A DNA stretch of 35,266 nucleotides from positions 1 through 35,266 of the IMG/VR virus record IMGVR_UViG_3300044991_001760; one strand, 5' to 3'. A program made the translations under genes and the position numbers. The notes under the pieces are model-generated. The model was not told where the DNA came from. It did no database searches and was given only the letters and a program-made list of their open reading frames with translations. Position 1 is the stretch's first letter, and each line of letters starts with the position of its first letter. Origin of the DNA: a virus. Shown in pieces: positions 24,452 through 30,816 of the stretch.

Positions 24452-24813
24452 TGTGTGTTTCTTTCTTTCATTGAAGCTAAAATCTTATCAATAGTAGATA
24501 CATACTCTGGATAGTTATTCATCTTAAAGAAACCACGCATCTCTAAAAGATGCTCATAATCCTTTTCAAATATCACTACCATTCCACCTGGAACTGCTCC
24601 AGAGTCTTGTAATTTATCTTGAAAATCTTCAACCATCTTATGCCAATCTTGCTTTGATATATTAGACTTGTGTCTCTTCATAAATTCATCAAACTGATCA
24701 TTTGTATTCATATCTACATCCTTTAAGTATTGTTTAATTCTATTAATGTGCTTATATTTTTTATTGTTGTTATGTTCATCCCATGGAGACATATCATGAT
24801 TGTGCTTTGACAT
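24448..24813 (-). CDS. Unknown acidic-basic helical protein
   Basis: A 121-residue protein, no family recognised. The N-terminus is His/Asn-rich (MSKHNHDMSPWDEHNNNK); the rest is predicted helical (KQDWHKMVEDFQDKLQD). Overlaps the upstream gene by 20 bases and the downstream by 4, so translation is coupled in the leftward operon. Confidence 0.68.
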   Translation of the reverse strand: MSKHNHDMSPWDEHNNNKKYKHINRIKQYLKDVDMNTNDQFDEFMKRHKSNISKQDWHKMVEDFQDKLQDSGAVPGGMVVIFEKDYEHLLEMRGFFKMNNYPEYVSTIDKILASMKERNTQ

Positions 24814-25123
24814 TTTTATCTTTCTGTGTAAGATCGAAGAAATTCTCGTATATTACAGTACCATCAGATGTGGTAGCAGAAAGATATCGAATATGTTGAT
24901 TGAGAGCTTCTTTAAGAGTTAATGGGTGATTAACACCAAAAGAAAAGTTCTTAATCCATGCAGGGCAACCACCCAATGTTATACGAACTTCGGTACCATC
25001 AAGTGAGTTACCATAAAAATCAAAACTAGAATTATCACCATCATAATAGGTAAAGAAACATTCAATGTTTTGATACTTGGCTTTTAATGAATCCAAATCA
25101 ATGGATTTAAACGATTTCTTCAT
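24794..25123 (-). CDS. Unknown protein
   Basis: A 109-residue protein, unrecognised. A beta-rich middle (NIECFFTYYDGDNSSFDFYGNS, EVRITLGGCPAWIK) precedes a helix (LTLKEALNQHIRYLSA). The ATG overlaps the previous stop (ATGA). Same leftward operon as its neighbours. Confidence 0.68.
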   Translation of the reverse strand: MKKSFKSIDLDSLKAKYQNIECFFTYYDGDNSSFDFYGNSLDGTEVRITLGGCPAWIKNFSFGVNHPLTLKEALNQHIRYLSATTSDGTVIYENFFDLTQKDKNVKAQS

Positions 25124-25284
25124 AGTCTGGCTTTCTGTACGACAACTGGAAGTTTGCCTTCACCAAGAAGAACCTTCAATGTTGACTTTTTAGCATCCAT
25201 CATACTTACTATACGATTGCGACGTAAACGTTCTTTACGATTTTTGTGCTTTTTACTAGTAAGCCTTTGTTTCGAATTAGGCAT
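25120..25284 (-). CDS. Very basic 54-residue protein
   Basis: A short gene starting MPNSKQRLTSKKHKNRKERL and ending VVVQKARL, overlapping the next gene's ATG by 4 bases (ATGA), with AAAGGA upstream of its own start. About a third of residues are Lys or Arg, concentrated in the first 25. Coupled position, good ribosome site and clean spacing support it. It could bind nucleic acid; no family recognised. Confidence 0.7.
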   Translation of the reverse strand: MPNSKQRLTSKKHKNRKERLRRNRIVSMMDAKKSTLKVLLGEGKLPVVVQKARL

Positions 25285-25330
25285 ATAAATCCTTTATATA
25301 AAACTTTTTAAAAACTAACAACTCTGTCTA

Positions 25331-25672
25331 TTATTTATCTTGTGTAGCAAGCTTACATTCCAAATCAACAAGACGATCTAATAGTTCAGATAATGTATCG
25401 CTATCAAAAGATTGTAATTTTTCTTCAAGTGATACAATTTTATTTTCAAGACTTTGAATTTTAGTAGTAAATTCTTTGCATTTATCGTGAAAATATTGTA
25501 CAGCATGTGTATTATACGGGTCTTTACTTATACTTTTTGTATAATAATTTTCATGCTTGTATTGGTCAGAAGTTTTGGGCATATATGAATTTGTCATTAT
25601 CTTCTTTACGATTTCTTTGGCATCTGTCTCTTCGATTACCAAATCATCTATTGTAAGGTTAGTCTCGTTCAT
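25331..25672 (-). CDS. Coiled-coil protein from a leaderless promoter
   Basis: A 113-residue acidic protein. The second half is a clear coiled coil (FTTKIQSLENKIVSLEEKLQ and LLDRLVDLECKL show heptads of Leu/Ile/Val). It is the first gene of the leftward operon; its ATG is 7 bases after the -10 box. No family recognised; early expression is inferred from the promoter type. Confidence 0.75.
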   Translation of the reverse strand: MNETNLTIDDLVIEETDAKEIVKKIMTNSYMPKTSDQYKHENYYTKSISKDPYNTHAVQYFHDKCKEFTTKIQSLENKIVSLEEKLQSFDSDTLSELLDRLVDLECKLATQDK

Positions 25673-25679
25673 ATGTTAT

Positions 25680-25707
25680 ATTATACACGATATAGTATAG
25701 GTGTCAA
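25680..25707 (-). promoter_or_regulatory. Consensus sigma70 promoter, start codon at +2
   Basis: TTGACA (25702-25707), 16-base spacer, TATAAT (25680-25685) on the minus strand, both perfect. The predicted start site is 25673 and the ATG begins at 25672. It lies directly after the tmRNA end hairpin. Confidence 0.8.
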
Positions 25708-25711
25708 TAAC

Positions 25712-25735
25712 AAAGCCCTGCTTTCACAGGGCTTT
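25712..25735 (-). terminator. Hairpin ending the tmRNA unit
   Basis: AAAGCCCTG and CAGGGCTTT form a perfect 9-bp stem with a 6-base loop. The following T tract is weak (GTTATT), so it may be a 3' processing boundary as much as a terminator. The TTGACA of the next promoter begins 5 bases further on. Confidence 0.6.
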
Positions 25736-26026
25736 GGGTCGATTCAGATGCGGGAGACCAGACCCCACTGCTTTAAGCAGCCATTGCTAATTGGTTAGCA
25801 ATCATGGTTTGCAACTGTTTATTTACGTTTCTTGTTACCCGAAACGGACATCTCCTTCTTCACTACTACTTGCCAATCGATACCTTAACGGGCCCTTAAG
25901 AAATGCCCCACTGCGGCGAGGACTTGGTTCGGCTTATCAGAAGTCGCAGAACATTCTGAATACACCTAATGGACCCGAGGGGAGTCGAACCCCTGTGTTG
26001 TGCAACTCTCGTTCCGATATCAACAA
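25736..26026 (-). ncRNA. ssrA: Circularly permuted two-piece tmRNA (ssrA)
   Basis: In transcription order: an acceptor piece ending in a T-arm (AGGGG-TTCGACT-CCCCT, 25978-25994) and acceptor strand CGGGTCC plus A (25970-25977); about 74 bases of intervening sequence; then a coding piece starting GGGCCCG (25889-25895), which pairs with CGGGTCC over 7 bp (one G-U). The D-analog GGTATCGATTGG (25873-25884) fits the tmRNA 5' consensus GGnTTCGAnnGG. TTGGCAA (25870-25876) can pair with TTGCACAA (25998-26005) as helix P2. A reading frame ends ATGGCTGCTTAA (tag ...ANQLAMAA) in a small hairpin CTGCT-TTA-AGCAG, as tmRNA stops often do. CCA is not encoded. A single tRNA cannot explain the T-arm because no anticodon arm stands before it. 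Outer ends are approximate. Confidence 0.8.
25773..25826 (-). other. tmRNA tag reading frame
   Basis: The frame reads GTA...ACC ATG ATT GCT AAC CAA TTA GCA ATG GCT GCT TAA, ending M-I-A-N-Q-L-A-M-A-A. The hydrophobic ...AA end is what ClpXP-type proteases recognise on tagged proteins. The resume codon is unclear: the classic-looking CAGTT-GCA-AAC (25807-25817) is in another frame and meets a stop after five codons (ANHDC). Either the resume codon lies elsewhere or one base differs from the working gene. Confidence 0.6.
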
Positions 26027-26032
26027 TGTCAA

Positions 26033-26115
26033 TGCAAGAGGAGGGATTCGAACCTTCGTAGAAATGAATCAGCAGATTTACAGTCTGCCCTCGTTGACCG
26101 CTTGAGTACTCTTGC
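26033..26115 (-). tRNA. tRNA-Tyr (GUA)
   Basis: Acceptor GCAAGAG pairs with CTCTTGC; anticodon arm GCAGA-CTGTAAA-TCTGC gives anticodon GTA; a long variable arm (class II) is present, and the T-arm is AGGTTCGAATCCCTCC-like. A on the discriminator, CCA not encoded. It is just upstream of the tmRNA acceptor piece in the same transcript. Confidence 0.94.
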
Positions 26116-26119
26116 TTAA

Positions 26120-26410
26120 TTATTTAACAGTAATTTTAACTATGGCGTAATTCTTTTTATCTGATTCAACAAACATCAAAGAATCAATAATTCTATTGTC
26201 GGGAATAGATGCTTCTCTTGCCGACATACCAACTTCAATGTATGGTCCACCTTCAAAGTCAACCATACTGTTATCAGTAGTTCCTCGTGTAAACAAAGTT
26301 TCACCTTCAATCAGATAAGTGTAACTATTCACCTTTCGGATTATTCTTTCGACGTGATAACGGCTTATGCTTCTTGCTATTACTGGATTTTCTTTTTGTG
26401 GCTTTATCAT
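26120..26410 (-). CDS. Unknown protein, DFEGGP family (second paralog)
   Basis: From the ATG at 26410 the protein has 96 residues, the same length as its paralog at 5142-5432, sharing ERIIRK...YLIEG.TLFTR and DFEGGPYIEVG. The frame is open to 26452. It overlaps the 59-residue gene at 26325-26504 in a different frame by about 86 bases. The C-terminus lacks the basic tail of the paralog. Function unknown; two copies suggest a family with divided roles. Confidence 0.7.
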   Translation of the reverse strand: MIKPQKENPVIARSISRYHVERIIRKVNSYTYLIEGETLFTRGTTDNSMVDFEGGPYIEVGMSAREASIPDNRIIDSLMFVESDKKNYAIVKITVK

Positions 26411-26504
26411 CTTTTTTAAAAATTTCATCCCAATTTTTACACCAGGATGCATAATTCACATGTCGATATGAATCGCCTTTACCTGCACCATGGGTTCCTT
26501 CCAT
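26325..26504 (-). CDS. Small GKGDxYR protein, basic tail
   Basis: A 59-residue protein: MEGTHGAGKGDSYRHVNYAS, then WCKNWDEIFKK and a Lys/Arg/Ser-rich tail. It recalls a short family I remember from many phages with GKGDxxRxVxxxxWxxxxxxIF; function unknown. The ATG is 7 bases after a TATAAT box, so the mRNA is predicted to be leaderless. Its 3' half overlaps the DFEGGP paralog in another frame. Confidence 0.75.
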   Translation of the reverse strand: MEGTHGAGKGDSYRHVNYASWCKNWDEIFKKDDKATKRKSSNSKKHKPLSRRKNNPKGE

Positions 26505-26511
26505 GGTGTAT

Positions 26512-26539
26512 ATTATACCATATCAATAGAGAAAATCAA
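26512..26539 (-). promoter_or_regulatory. Sigma70-like promoter with extended -10, start codon at +2
   Basis: TTGATT (26534-26539), 16-base spacer, TATAAT (26512-26517) preceded by TGG. The bases after it, ATACACCATG, are nearly identical to those at the 2258 promoter (GTACACCATG), so the two sites share a longer motif. Confidence 0.75.
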
Positions 26540-26769
26540 TTCATTTCCCATACACTTGGTGTATTAGTACCAGTCCAACTTTTGACGTATAATGGAATAA
26601 ATTCAGATGACCCCGTACCAACTGCATAAGTTACACCAACCGTTGAGCCATTGGGATCTATGCAGGATAATGATAATGTTGAAGCTGACCCTGTAGTTAC
26701 CAAAATTCCTTTATTCATAGGACTAATGGCACCTGATGCTAAAACTTTTGCTCTTTTGTAATGAATCAT
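26536..26769 (-). CDS. Small beta-rich late protein (virion decoration-like?)
   Basis: A 77-residue Ser/Thr/Gly-rich protein with alternating hydrophobic residues (ILVTTGSASTLSLSCIDPNG, STVGVTYAVGTGSSEFIPLY), the look of a small beta-sandwich. Small proteins of this type often decorate virions. GGAG stands before the ATG and a GCTAAATA late box is 17 bases upstream. No named family. Confidence 0.7.
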   Translation of the reverse strand: MIHYKRAKVLASGAISPMNKGILVTTGSASTLSLSCIDPNGSTVGVTYAVGTGSSEFIPLYVKSWTGTNTPSVWEMN

Positions 26770-26785
26770 ATTTTTTCTCCACTAA

Positions 26786-26793
26786 TATTTAGC
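26786..26793 (-). promoter_or_regulatory. Late-type promoter GCTAAATA (leftward)
   Basis: Drives the small beta-rich gene with GGAG between it and the ATG at 26769. It is 3 bases from the opposing TATAAATA at 26797. Confidence 0.55.
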
Positions 26794-26796
26794 TAT

Positions 26797-26804
26797 TATA
26801 AATA
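26797..26804 (+). promoter_or_regulatory. T4-type late promoter TATAAATA
   Basis: Exact late consensus; 5 bases (ACTTC) lie before the ATG at 26810, so the predicted start site is the A of ATG. Back-to-back with a leftward late box. Confidence 0.7.
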
Positions 26805-26809
26805 ACTTC

Positions 26810-27142
26810 ATGGATCCATTCATTAAACAATACCAAGATCAAATTAACGAACTCAACGAACAAAATTTAGAGCTTGCAGAAGCTCTTGAAATTTACGATC
26901 AAATTTTGGAATACATGGACCCCGTGTCTGATGCGATGTTAATCAACGAGGCGAATGACGAGAAACATAAATTTAAAGCCAAATCTAAGAAAAATGCTAA
27001 GATGGAAGAGGCTTTAAAGGATAAGAAAAAGAATCCTGTTGATTCAGACAAACTCGAAAAGGCATCTAATAAGAGTGGCAAAGTTGGTCGCAGAGCCAAA
27101 CTCGCCCAGATGCTGAAGAACTTCTCTAAGAACAAAAAGTAA
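26810..27142 (+). CDS. Helical late protein with LINE-A cleavage-type site
   Basis: A 110-residue protein. Residues 1-40 are an amphipathic coiled coil (QDQINELNEQNLELAEALEI) similar to the N-termini of the genes at 27768 and 30250; MLINE|AND (near 43-49) fits prohead-protease cleavage. The rest is very basic (Lys about one residue in three), like a DNA-associated internal or core protein. A T4 prohead core protein (such as gp68 or gp67) would be comparable in size and charge, but I see no sequence match. Confidence 0.75.
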   Translation: MDPFIKQYQDQINELNEQNLELAEALEIYDQILEYMDPVSDAMLINEANDEKHKFKAKSKKNAKMEEALKDKKKNPVDSDKLEKASNKSGKVGRRAKLAQMLKNFSKNKK

Positions 27143-27150
27143 TATAACAA

Positions 27151-27172
27151 CAAGGCCCCGTAAGGGGCCTTG
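27151..27172. terminator. Bidirectional terminator-like hairpin
   Basis: CAAGGCCCC and GGGGCCTTG form a perfect 9-bp GC-rich stem with loop GTAA, between the convergent genes ending at 27142 and 27178. T tracts are short. Confidence 0.75.
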
Positions 27173-27177
27173 AGTGT

Positions 27178-27384
27178 TTAAGAGACGTTGGCGATTGCTC
27201 GGTTTATAGCCGAAGCAACTTTAGACAACTCTTCTTTAGATCCAGTAATAAAAACAACGTTCTTTCCTTCACCTTCAATAACCAAGTCAAACATGGTTTT
27301 ATTGTCGTATGAAGGTTTTACTGAAACAATAAAAAGTTCTTCTGTGGTGTGAATTGCGCTGCAAGTAGTAATAGTATTAGCCAT
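27178..27384 (-). CDS. Small unknown protein
   Basis: From the ATG at 27384 (MANTITTCSAIHTTEELFIV) a 68-residue protein with AGGA 8 bases upstream; the frame is open to 27417. It is beta-rich with a closing helix (KEELSKVASAINRAI). Function unknown. It is followed by the hairpin at 27151-27172. Confidence 0.72.
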   Translation of the reverse strand: MANTITTCSAIHTTEELFIVSVKPSYDNKTMFDLVIEGEGKNVVFITGSKEELSKVASAINRAIANVS

Positions 27385-27452
27385 TGGGAATTTTCCTAGA
27401 GTCAAGAAACATAACAAAGTAAAACCGAACGATAAACGAAAGTTTATTAAAT

Positions 27453-27701
27453 TTATTTTTTATTGTTTTTATCATTATGCGTAAGCCATGCTTGTGACTC
27501 CCAAAATTTTTCAAGAGGGAGTTGTTTGTCATTTGGGCTATTATGCCATATACATCGCATTACACCACCTACTTCATGTAACACTGAAGCACACCAATCA
27601 TCACAGTACCCATATTTCTTGATCTGAACATGTAAATTGTGTTTAGAAACTTCAGTTTTAAAAGTTTCATATATTGGCGGAATTGTCTTTTTTCTTGCCA
27701 T
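27453..27701 (-). CDS. Small unknown protein from a leaderless promoter
   Basis: An 82-residue protein, unrecognised, with Cys at residues about 33, 37 and 50 and Trp/His nearby (YGYCDDWCASVLHE, MRCIWHNS), possibly a metal site. The ATG is 7 bases after TATAAT with no Shine-Dalgarno site. Early expression is inferred. Confidence 0.72.
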   Translation of the reverse strand: MARKKTIPPIYETFKTEVSKHNLHVQIKKYGYCDDWCASVLHEVGGVMRCIWHNSPNDKQLPLEKFWESQAWLTHNDKNNKK

Positions 27702-27708
27702 AATGCAT

Positions 27709-27736
27709 ATTATAACAGAATTCTTCTATGTGTCAA
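27709..27736 (-). promoter_or_regulatory. Consensus sigma70 promoter, start codon at +2
   Basis: TTGACA (27731-27736), 16-base spacer, TATAAT (27709-27714) on the minus strand; predicted start 27702, ATG at 27701. It lies beside a rightward late box at 27740. Confidence 0.8.
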
Positions 27737-27739
27737 TAC

Positions 27740-27747
27740 ACTAAATA
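27740..27747 (+). promoter_or_regulatory. Late-type promoter ACTAAATA
   Basis: Twenty bases upstream of the ATG at 27768, with GAGGA between, so this transcript has a normal short leader. Confidence 0.55.
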
Positions 27748-27767
27748 ATCATAAAGAGGACCACTTC

Positions 27768-29687
27768 ATGGACAATGTTGCAAAATATTATAAAGAGCTA
27801 TCTGAGAACCTTTTAAACGAAAGAGATCATTTGCTTAGAGTGTTAAATGAGGTAGCTCCAGCTCCTAAAAAATCACAGTCTCGCTTAGTTGATGGTGTTT
27901 GGGTTGACGATAATGGTAACCCAGTTCAGGGTGCACCAGGTGCTCCGATTCCTCTTTCGCCACCAGATTTGTTGACTCCAAATGGTCCTGCACCGATTCA
28001 ACCACAACAACCGCCTCTGACCCCACCTCCTGGAATCGCTTTACCTGGTTCAAATGAAGTTCCTGGTTTAATTGGTCTAAGTGAACCTGGTTCACCTGGT
28101 GTAGCTCCAATACCACAAGATCCAAGAGACCCAAACTTTGTTCCACAGAATCCTGGGTTACCACAACAACCATATACTCCACCACCACCACCACCAGAAG
28201 AAGACCGTAGTGCAGACTCTAGAGAAAATAATAGAGGCAAAGCACCCATGGCTCCAAATACGGAAAAAGGTGATTATGAATCTGCAAGACGAGCTTATTA
28301 CGCAAAAAGAAATCAACAAACAAGAGATGAAGCAGAAGAAAATCTTGCACGAATGGGTGCACTTAACCCAAGCTCAAGCGCATCAACAAATGCAGCTAGA
28401 GCTGTAAGTCAATTACGTTCTCAGAGAGCAATGAAGAAAGGTAATGATAAATTTTCACAATCTGACATTGACAGAATGGTAAAAAGCGATTCGAAAGAAC
28501 GCTTTATGAGCCAAGCCGATAAAGATGCACGAAAAGCCAGAGATGCATCAGCTGTTGCTGGATTAGAAAAAGCTGGTTACGAAAAGATGGGTTATACTCA
28601 AAATGCAAGAGGTCAATATGTTGATGCACAAGGAAGGCCTGCTTCACTTGCTACAACAATTGACCGATTAGGACCAGATACAATAATTCAAGGAACGAGT
28701 ATGACTCGTGGTGAGTTTGAAAGACAAACTGGTCGTAAGTATGATGCAACAAATAGAGAAGACAGTGCTTTAGTAAGTAGACTAGCAGGGGCTGGAAGAT
28801 ATGGTTCAGAAGCAGCAAGACAGGGAGCTCTTAGCTCTGATGCGATGAACCAAGGATACCAAAAACAAAACGATGAAATGGCTAAAGAGACCGGAAGGCT
28901 TGATCGTCAAGTTGATGCATCACAAAGAGAATTAGATCGTTTTAGAAATGATCCAAAATATCGTGAAAGTCAAAGAAATTTGGATTCAAATGGAAGACAA
29001 ATTGTAACTCCTGGATTTATAAACAATATTGCACAACAAACTGCAGCTGATCTAAGAGATCGTACAGATGTTCCAGTTGATGTAAATAATGACCGTGGTT
29101 CCATAGAAGATAGAGGTCCCAAGACAAGAGGTGGTCAAGTTACAAATGCTGCGGCAAATATGACAACACAACCAGCAAAACCAACTCCAGCTGGAGCAAA
29201 TAGTGCTGTTGGTCAACCACAGTTACAAACAAGACAACAAGCACCACCACCAGCATCAGTTCCAACATCTGTTGGACCACCATCAAGCACTACAGGTGCT
29301 CGAAATACAACTCCAGCGATGCAACCTACCACAAGCCCTGTAAGTGGTAATCCTAACCCCGTGAAACCTATTGTTGCTCCTGCACGTAATGCAACAATTC
29401 CACAACAGAATGCTACACCAGCCAGACCTCTTGCTCCGGCTGCACCACCAGTCGCGGTTGGGTCATCTGTAACAGCAAAAGCAGCAACAATGACTATTAA
29501 ACCACAATTGGCTAGTGCTGGTGCCCCAATTGATCCACAACAAACAGGTGGACCGACTGCACAAAACAGAGGAATTCCAATTCCATCAGCCAATCCAATG
29601 GCTGATGCACAGGCTGGACCTTTGGGTGCACCATTGAAGAAGAAACTAGTAGCCACTGCTGGCAGAACTCCTAACATAAGAGCATAA
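27768..29687 (+). CDS. Large Pro/Gln-rich virion-type protein with capsid-targeting-like start
   Basis: A 639-residue protein; the upstream part of the open frame (from 27639) crosses the promoter and is excluded. The N-terminal helix ends VLNE|VAPAP. Residues about 55-150 are Pro-rich with PPLTPPPG and a run of six Pro; 160-400 are charged and helical (RSQRAMKKGNDKFSQSDIDR); 430-639 are again Pro/Thr/Ala/Gln-rich. Mostly disordered by composition, no membrane segment. Such a body fits a flexible head-internal or injected protein. Stop and next start overlap (TAATG). Confidence 0.75.
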   Translation: MDNVAKYYKELSENLLNERDHLLRVLNEVAPAPKKSQSRLVDGVWVDDNGNPVQGAPGAPIPLSPPDLLTPNGPAPIQPQQPPLTPPPGIALPGSNEVPGLIGLSEPGSPGVAPIPQDPRDPNFVPQNPGLPQQPYTPPPPPPEEDRSADSRENNRGKAPMAPNTEKGDYESARRAYYAKRNQQTRDEAEENLARMGALNPSSSASTNAARAVSQLRSQRAMKKGNDKFSQSDIDRMVKSDSKERFMSQADKDARKARDASAVAGLEKAGYEKMGYTQNARGQYVDAQGRPASLATTIDRLGPDTIIQGTSMTRGEFERQTGRKYDATNREDSALVSRLAGAGRYGSEAARQGALSSDAMNQGYQKQNDEMAKETGRLDRQVDASQRELDRFRNDPKYRESQRNLDSNGRQIVTPGFINNIAQQTAADLRDRTDVPVDVNNDRGSIEDRGPKTRGGQVTNAAANMTTQPAKPTPAGANSAVGQPQLQTRQQAPPPASVPTSVGPPSSTTGARNTTPAMQPTTSPVSGNPNPVKPIVAPARNATIPQQNATPARPLAPAAPPVAVGSSVTAKAATMTIKPQLASAGAPIDPQQTGGPTAQNRGIPIPSANPMADAQAGPLGAPLKKKLVATAGRTPNIRA

Positions 29688-30211
29688 TGAGTAAATATTT
29701 AAAATATTTTATAGAAGCAGCTGCTCCAATTATAGGAAAGCCAGTAGGAGAAACAACGGATAAAGCTTTCGTACCTGGTCTTGGTGGATCATCAGTTTTT
29801 ACAGACATCGTTGTTCGAAATCCAGCAGGAAAGGGTACTTCACCAACAACAACAGTAGTAAAAAAACCTACCTTCGGTTTGGGTTTTGATCTTACACCAT
29901 CTCTTGCTGCACAAGTTATGAATGTTATGCGTGTTCACGGTGGCAAAGAAGCTAAAACCAGACTAGGGTTAAATGGTGACAATAATGATACAGAAAACAA
30001 CTATGATGAATTTGCTACATGGCAAGATGTCAATCAGGCTGTAGGGAACTATGTAAGATCACGAGTAAATACTGACTTAAAACCCTATAAATTAGGGGCA
30101 GTTCCACTAAATCCAGTATCTCAATATGATGGTTTAAACACAACAAAAATGGGACTTATTGCTACAAAACGAACCAAAGCAAAAGTAAAAATTAATCCTG
30201 CTAAATACTAA
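29687..30211 (+). CDS. Virion-type protein, WQDxN family, capsid-targeting-like start
   Basis: A 174-residue protein. MSKYLKYFIE|AAAP resembles the T4 capsid-targeting peptide. A Gly/Pro/Thr-rich linker precedes a folded part with TWQDVNQAVGNYVRSRV (about 110-126), which matches SWQDTNKSVSNYIGKQV in the gene at 33471. The C-terminus is basic. No named family. Confidence 0.75.
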   Translation: MSKYLKYFIEAAAPIIGKPVGETTDKAFVPGLGGSSVFTDIVVRNPAGKGTSPTTTVVKKPTFGLGFDLTPSLAAQVMNVMRVHGGKEAKTRLGLNGDNNDTENNYDEFATWQDVNQAVGNYVRSRVNTDLKPYKLGAVPLNPVSQYDGLNTTKMGLIATKRTKAKVKINPAKY

Positions 30212-30249
30212 TACTAAAGTACTATAGACTTTACACAAAGGAAAAAATA

Positions 30250-30816
30250 ATGAATTATATGACACAATATTACAAAAATCGTTGCAACCAACTGCAAGAA
30301 CAAATTTCGCAAATCAATTACAGCCTTCACCATATAGCTGAAGCCTCAAGCGCAATGGCTGCTAATCGCCCATCAGAGTCTGGTGGATTTGGTGGTAGTT
30401 TTGACAATACGGCCACAACTTCCCAGAATACTGGTGGATTTGATGGAGGATATTTTGGTCAGCTTTTAGGTAGTAATCCTGCAGCAGCTTATGCCTATGC
30501 AGCAAGCTTCCAAAATGGTGGAGCTCAAGCTTCAGGTGGTAATGGCGTAGGTGCAGCTGCTCAAAGAATTATGGCTGGTCAAGGTCCGACTGTTAATAAT
30601 ACCATTGCACGTGGTGCTTTCGGCGTTAGTGACTCGGGTCCATTGGGTGGTGCAGGTGGTGGCGCTTCCACATACAGTGGTGCAATGCTTGGACAAATTC
30701 TTGGTAGTCAAGGTGCAGCCGCAGCTCAACAATATCTAAACCAATTTACCGGAGGCCAAAATGGTCCTCAAGTTAGTGGACCAGCAATGCTTCAAGGTAG
30801 AAAAAAGCGATATTGA
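30250..30816 (+). CDS. Gly/Ala-rich virion-type protein with internal repeat
   Basis: A 188-residue protein with AAGGA before its ATG. The N-terminal coiled coil ends HHIAE|ASSA, matching the T4 FIAEA site. The body is Gly/Ala/Gln/Ser-rich with two related units: FGQLLGSNPAAAYAYAASFQ (about 71-90) and LGQILGSQGAAAAQQYLNQF (about 146-165). It ends in RKKRY. It resembles nothing I know; low complexity suggests a flexible structural or internal protein. Confidence 0.75.
   Translation: MNYMTQYYKNRCNQLQEQISQINYSLHHIAEASSAMAANRPSESGGFGGSFDNTATTSQNTGGFDGGYFGQLLGSNPAAAYAYAASFQNGGAQASGGNGVGAAAQRIMAGQGPTVNNTIARGAFGVSDSGPLGGAGGGASTYSGAMLGQILGSQGAAAAQQYLNQFTGGQNGPQVSGPAMLQGRKKRY

Noticed and set aside
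25332-25339. GATAAATA box on the minus strand at the end of the coiled-coil gene
   Set aside because: It is made by the terminal D-K-stop codons; the next gene has a normal AAAGGA ribosome site and probably shares the operon transcript.
25791-26105. 104-residue open frame on the plus strand
   Set aside because: It lies antisense to tRNA-Tyr and the tmRNA. Phrases such as EGSRTPV and GGIRT are the usual false translation of tRNA T-arms.
27865-29677. Leftward open frames of 80-150 residues over the Pro/Gln-rich gene
   Set aside because: Antisense of repeated CCA/GCA codons stays open by composition (Val/Gly/Ala-rich nonsense).
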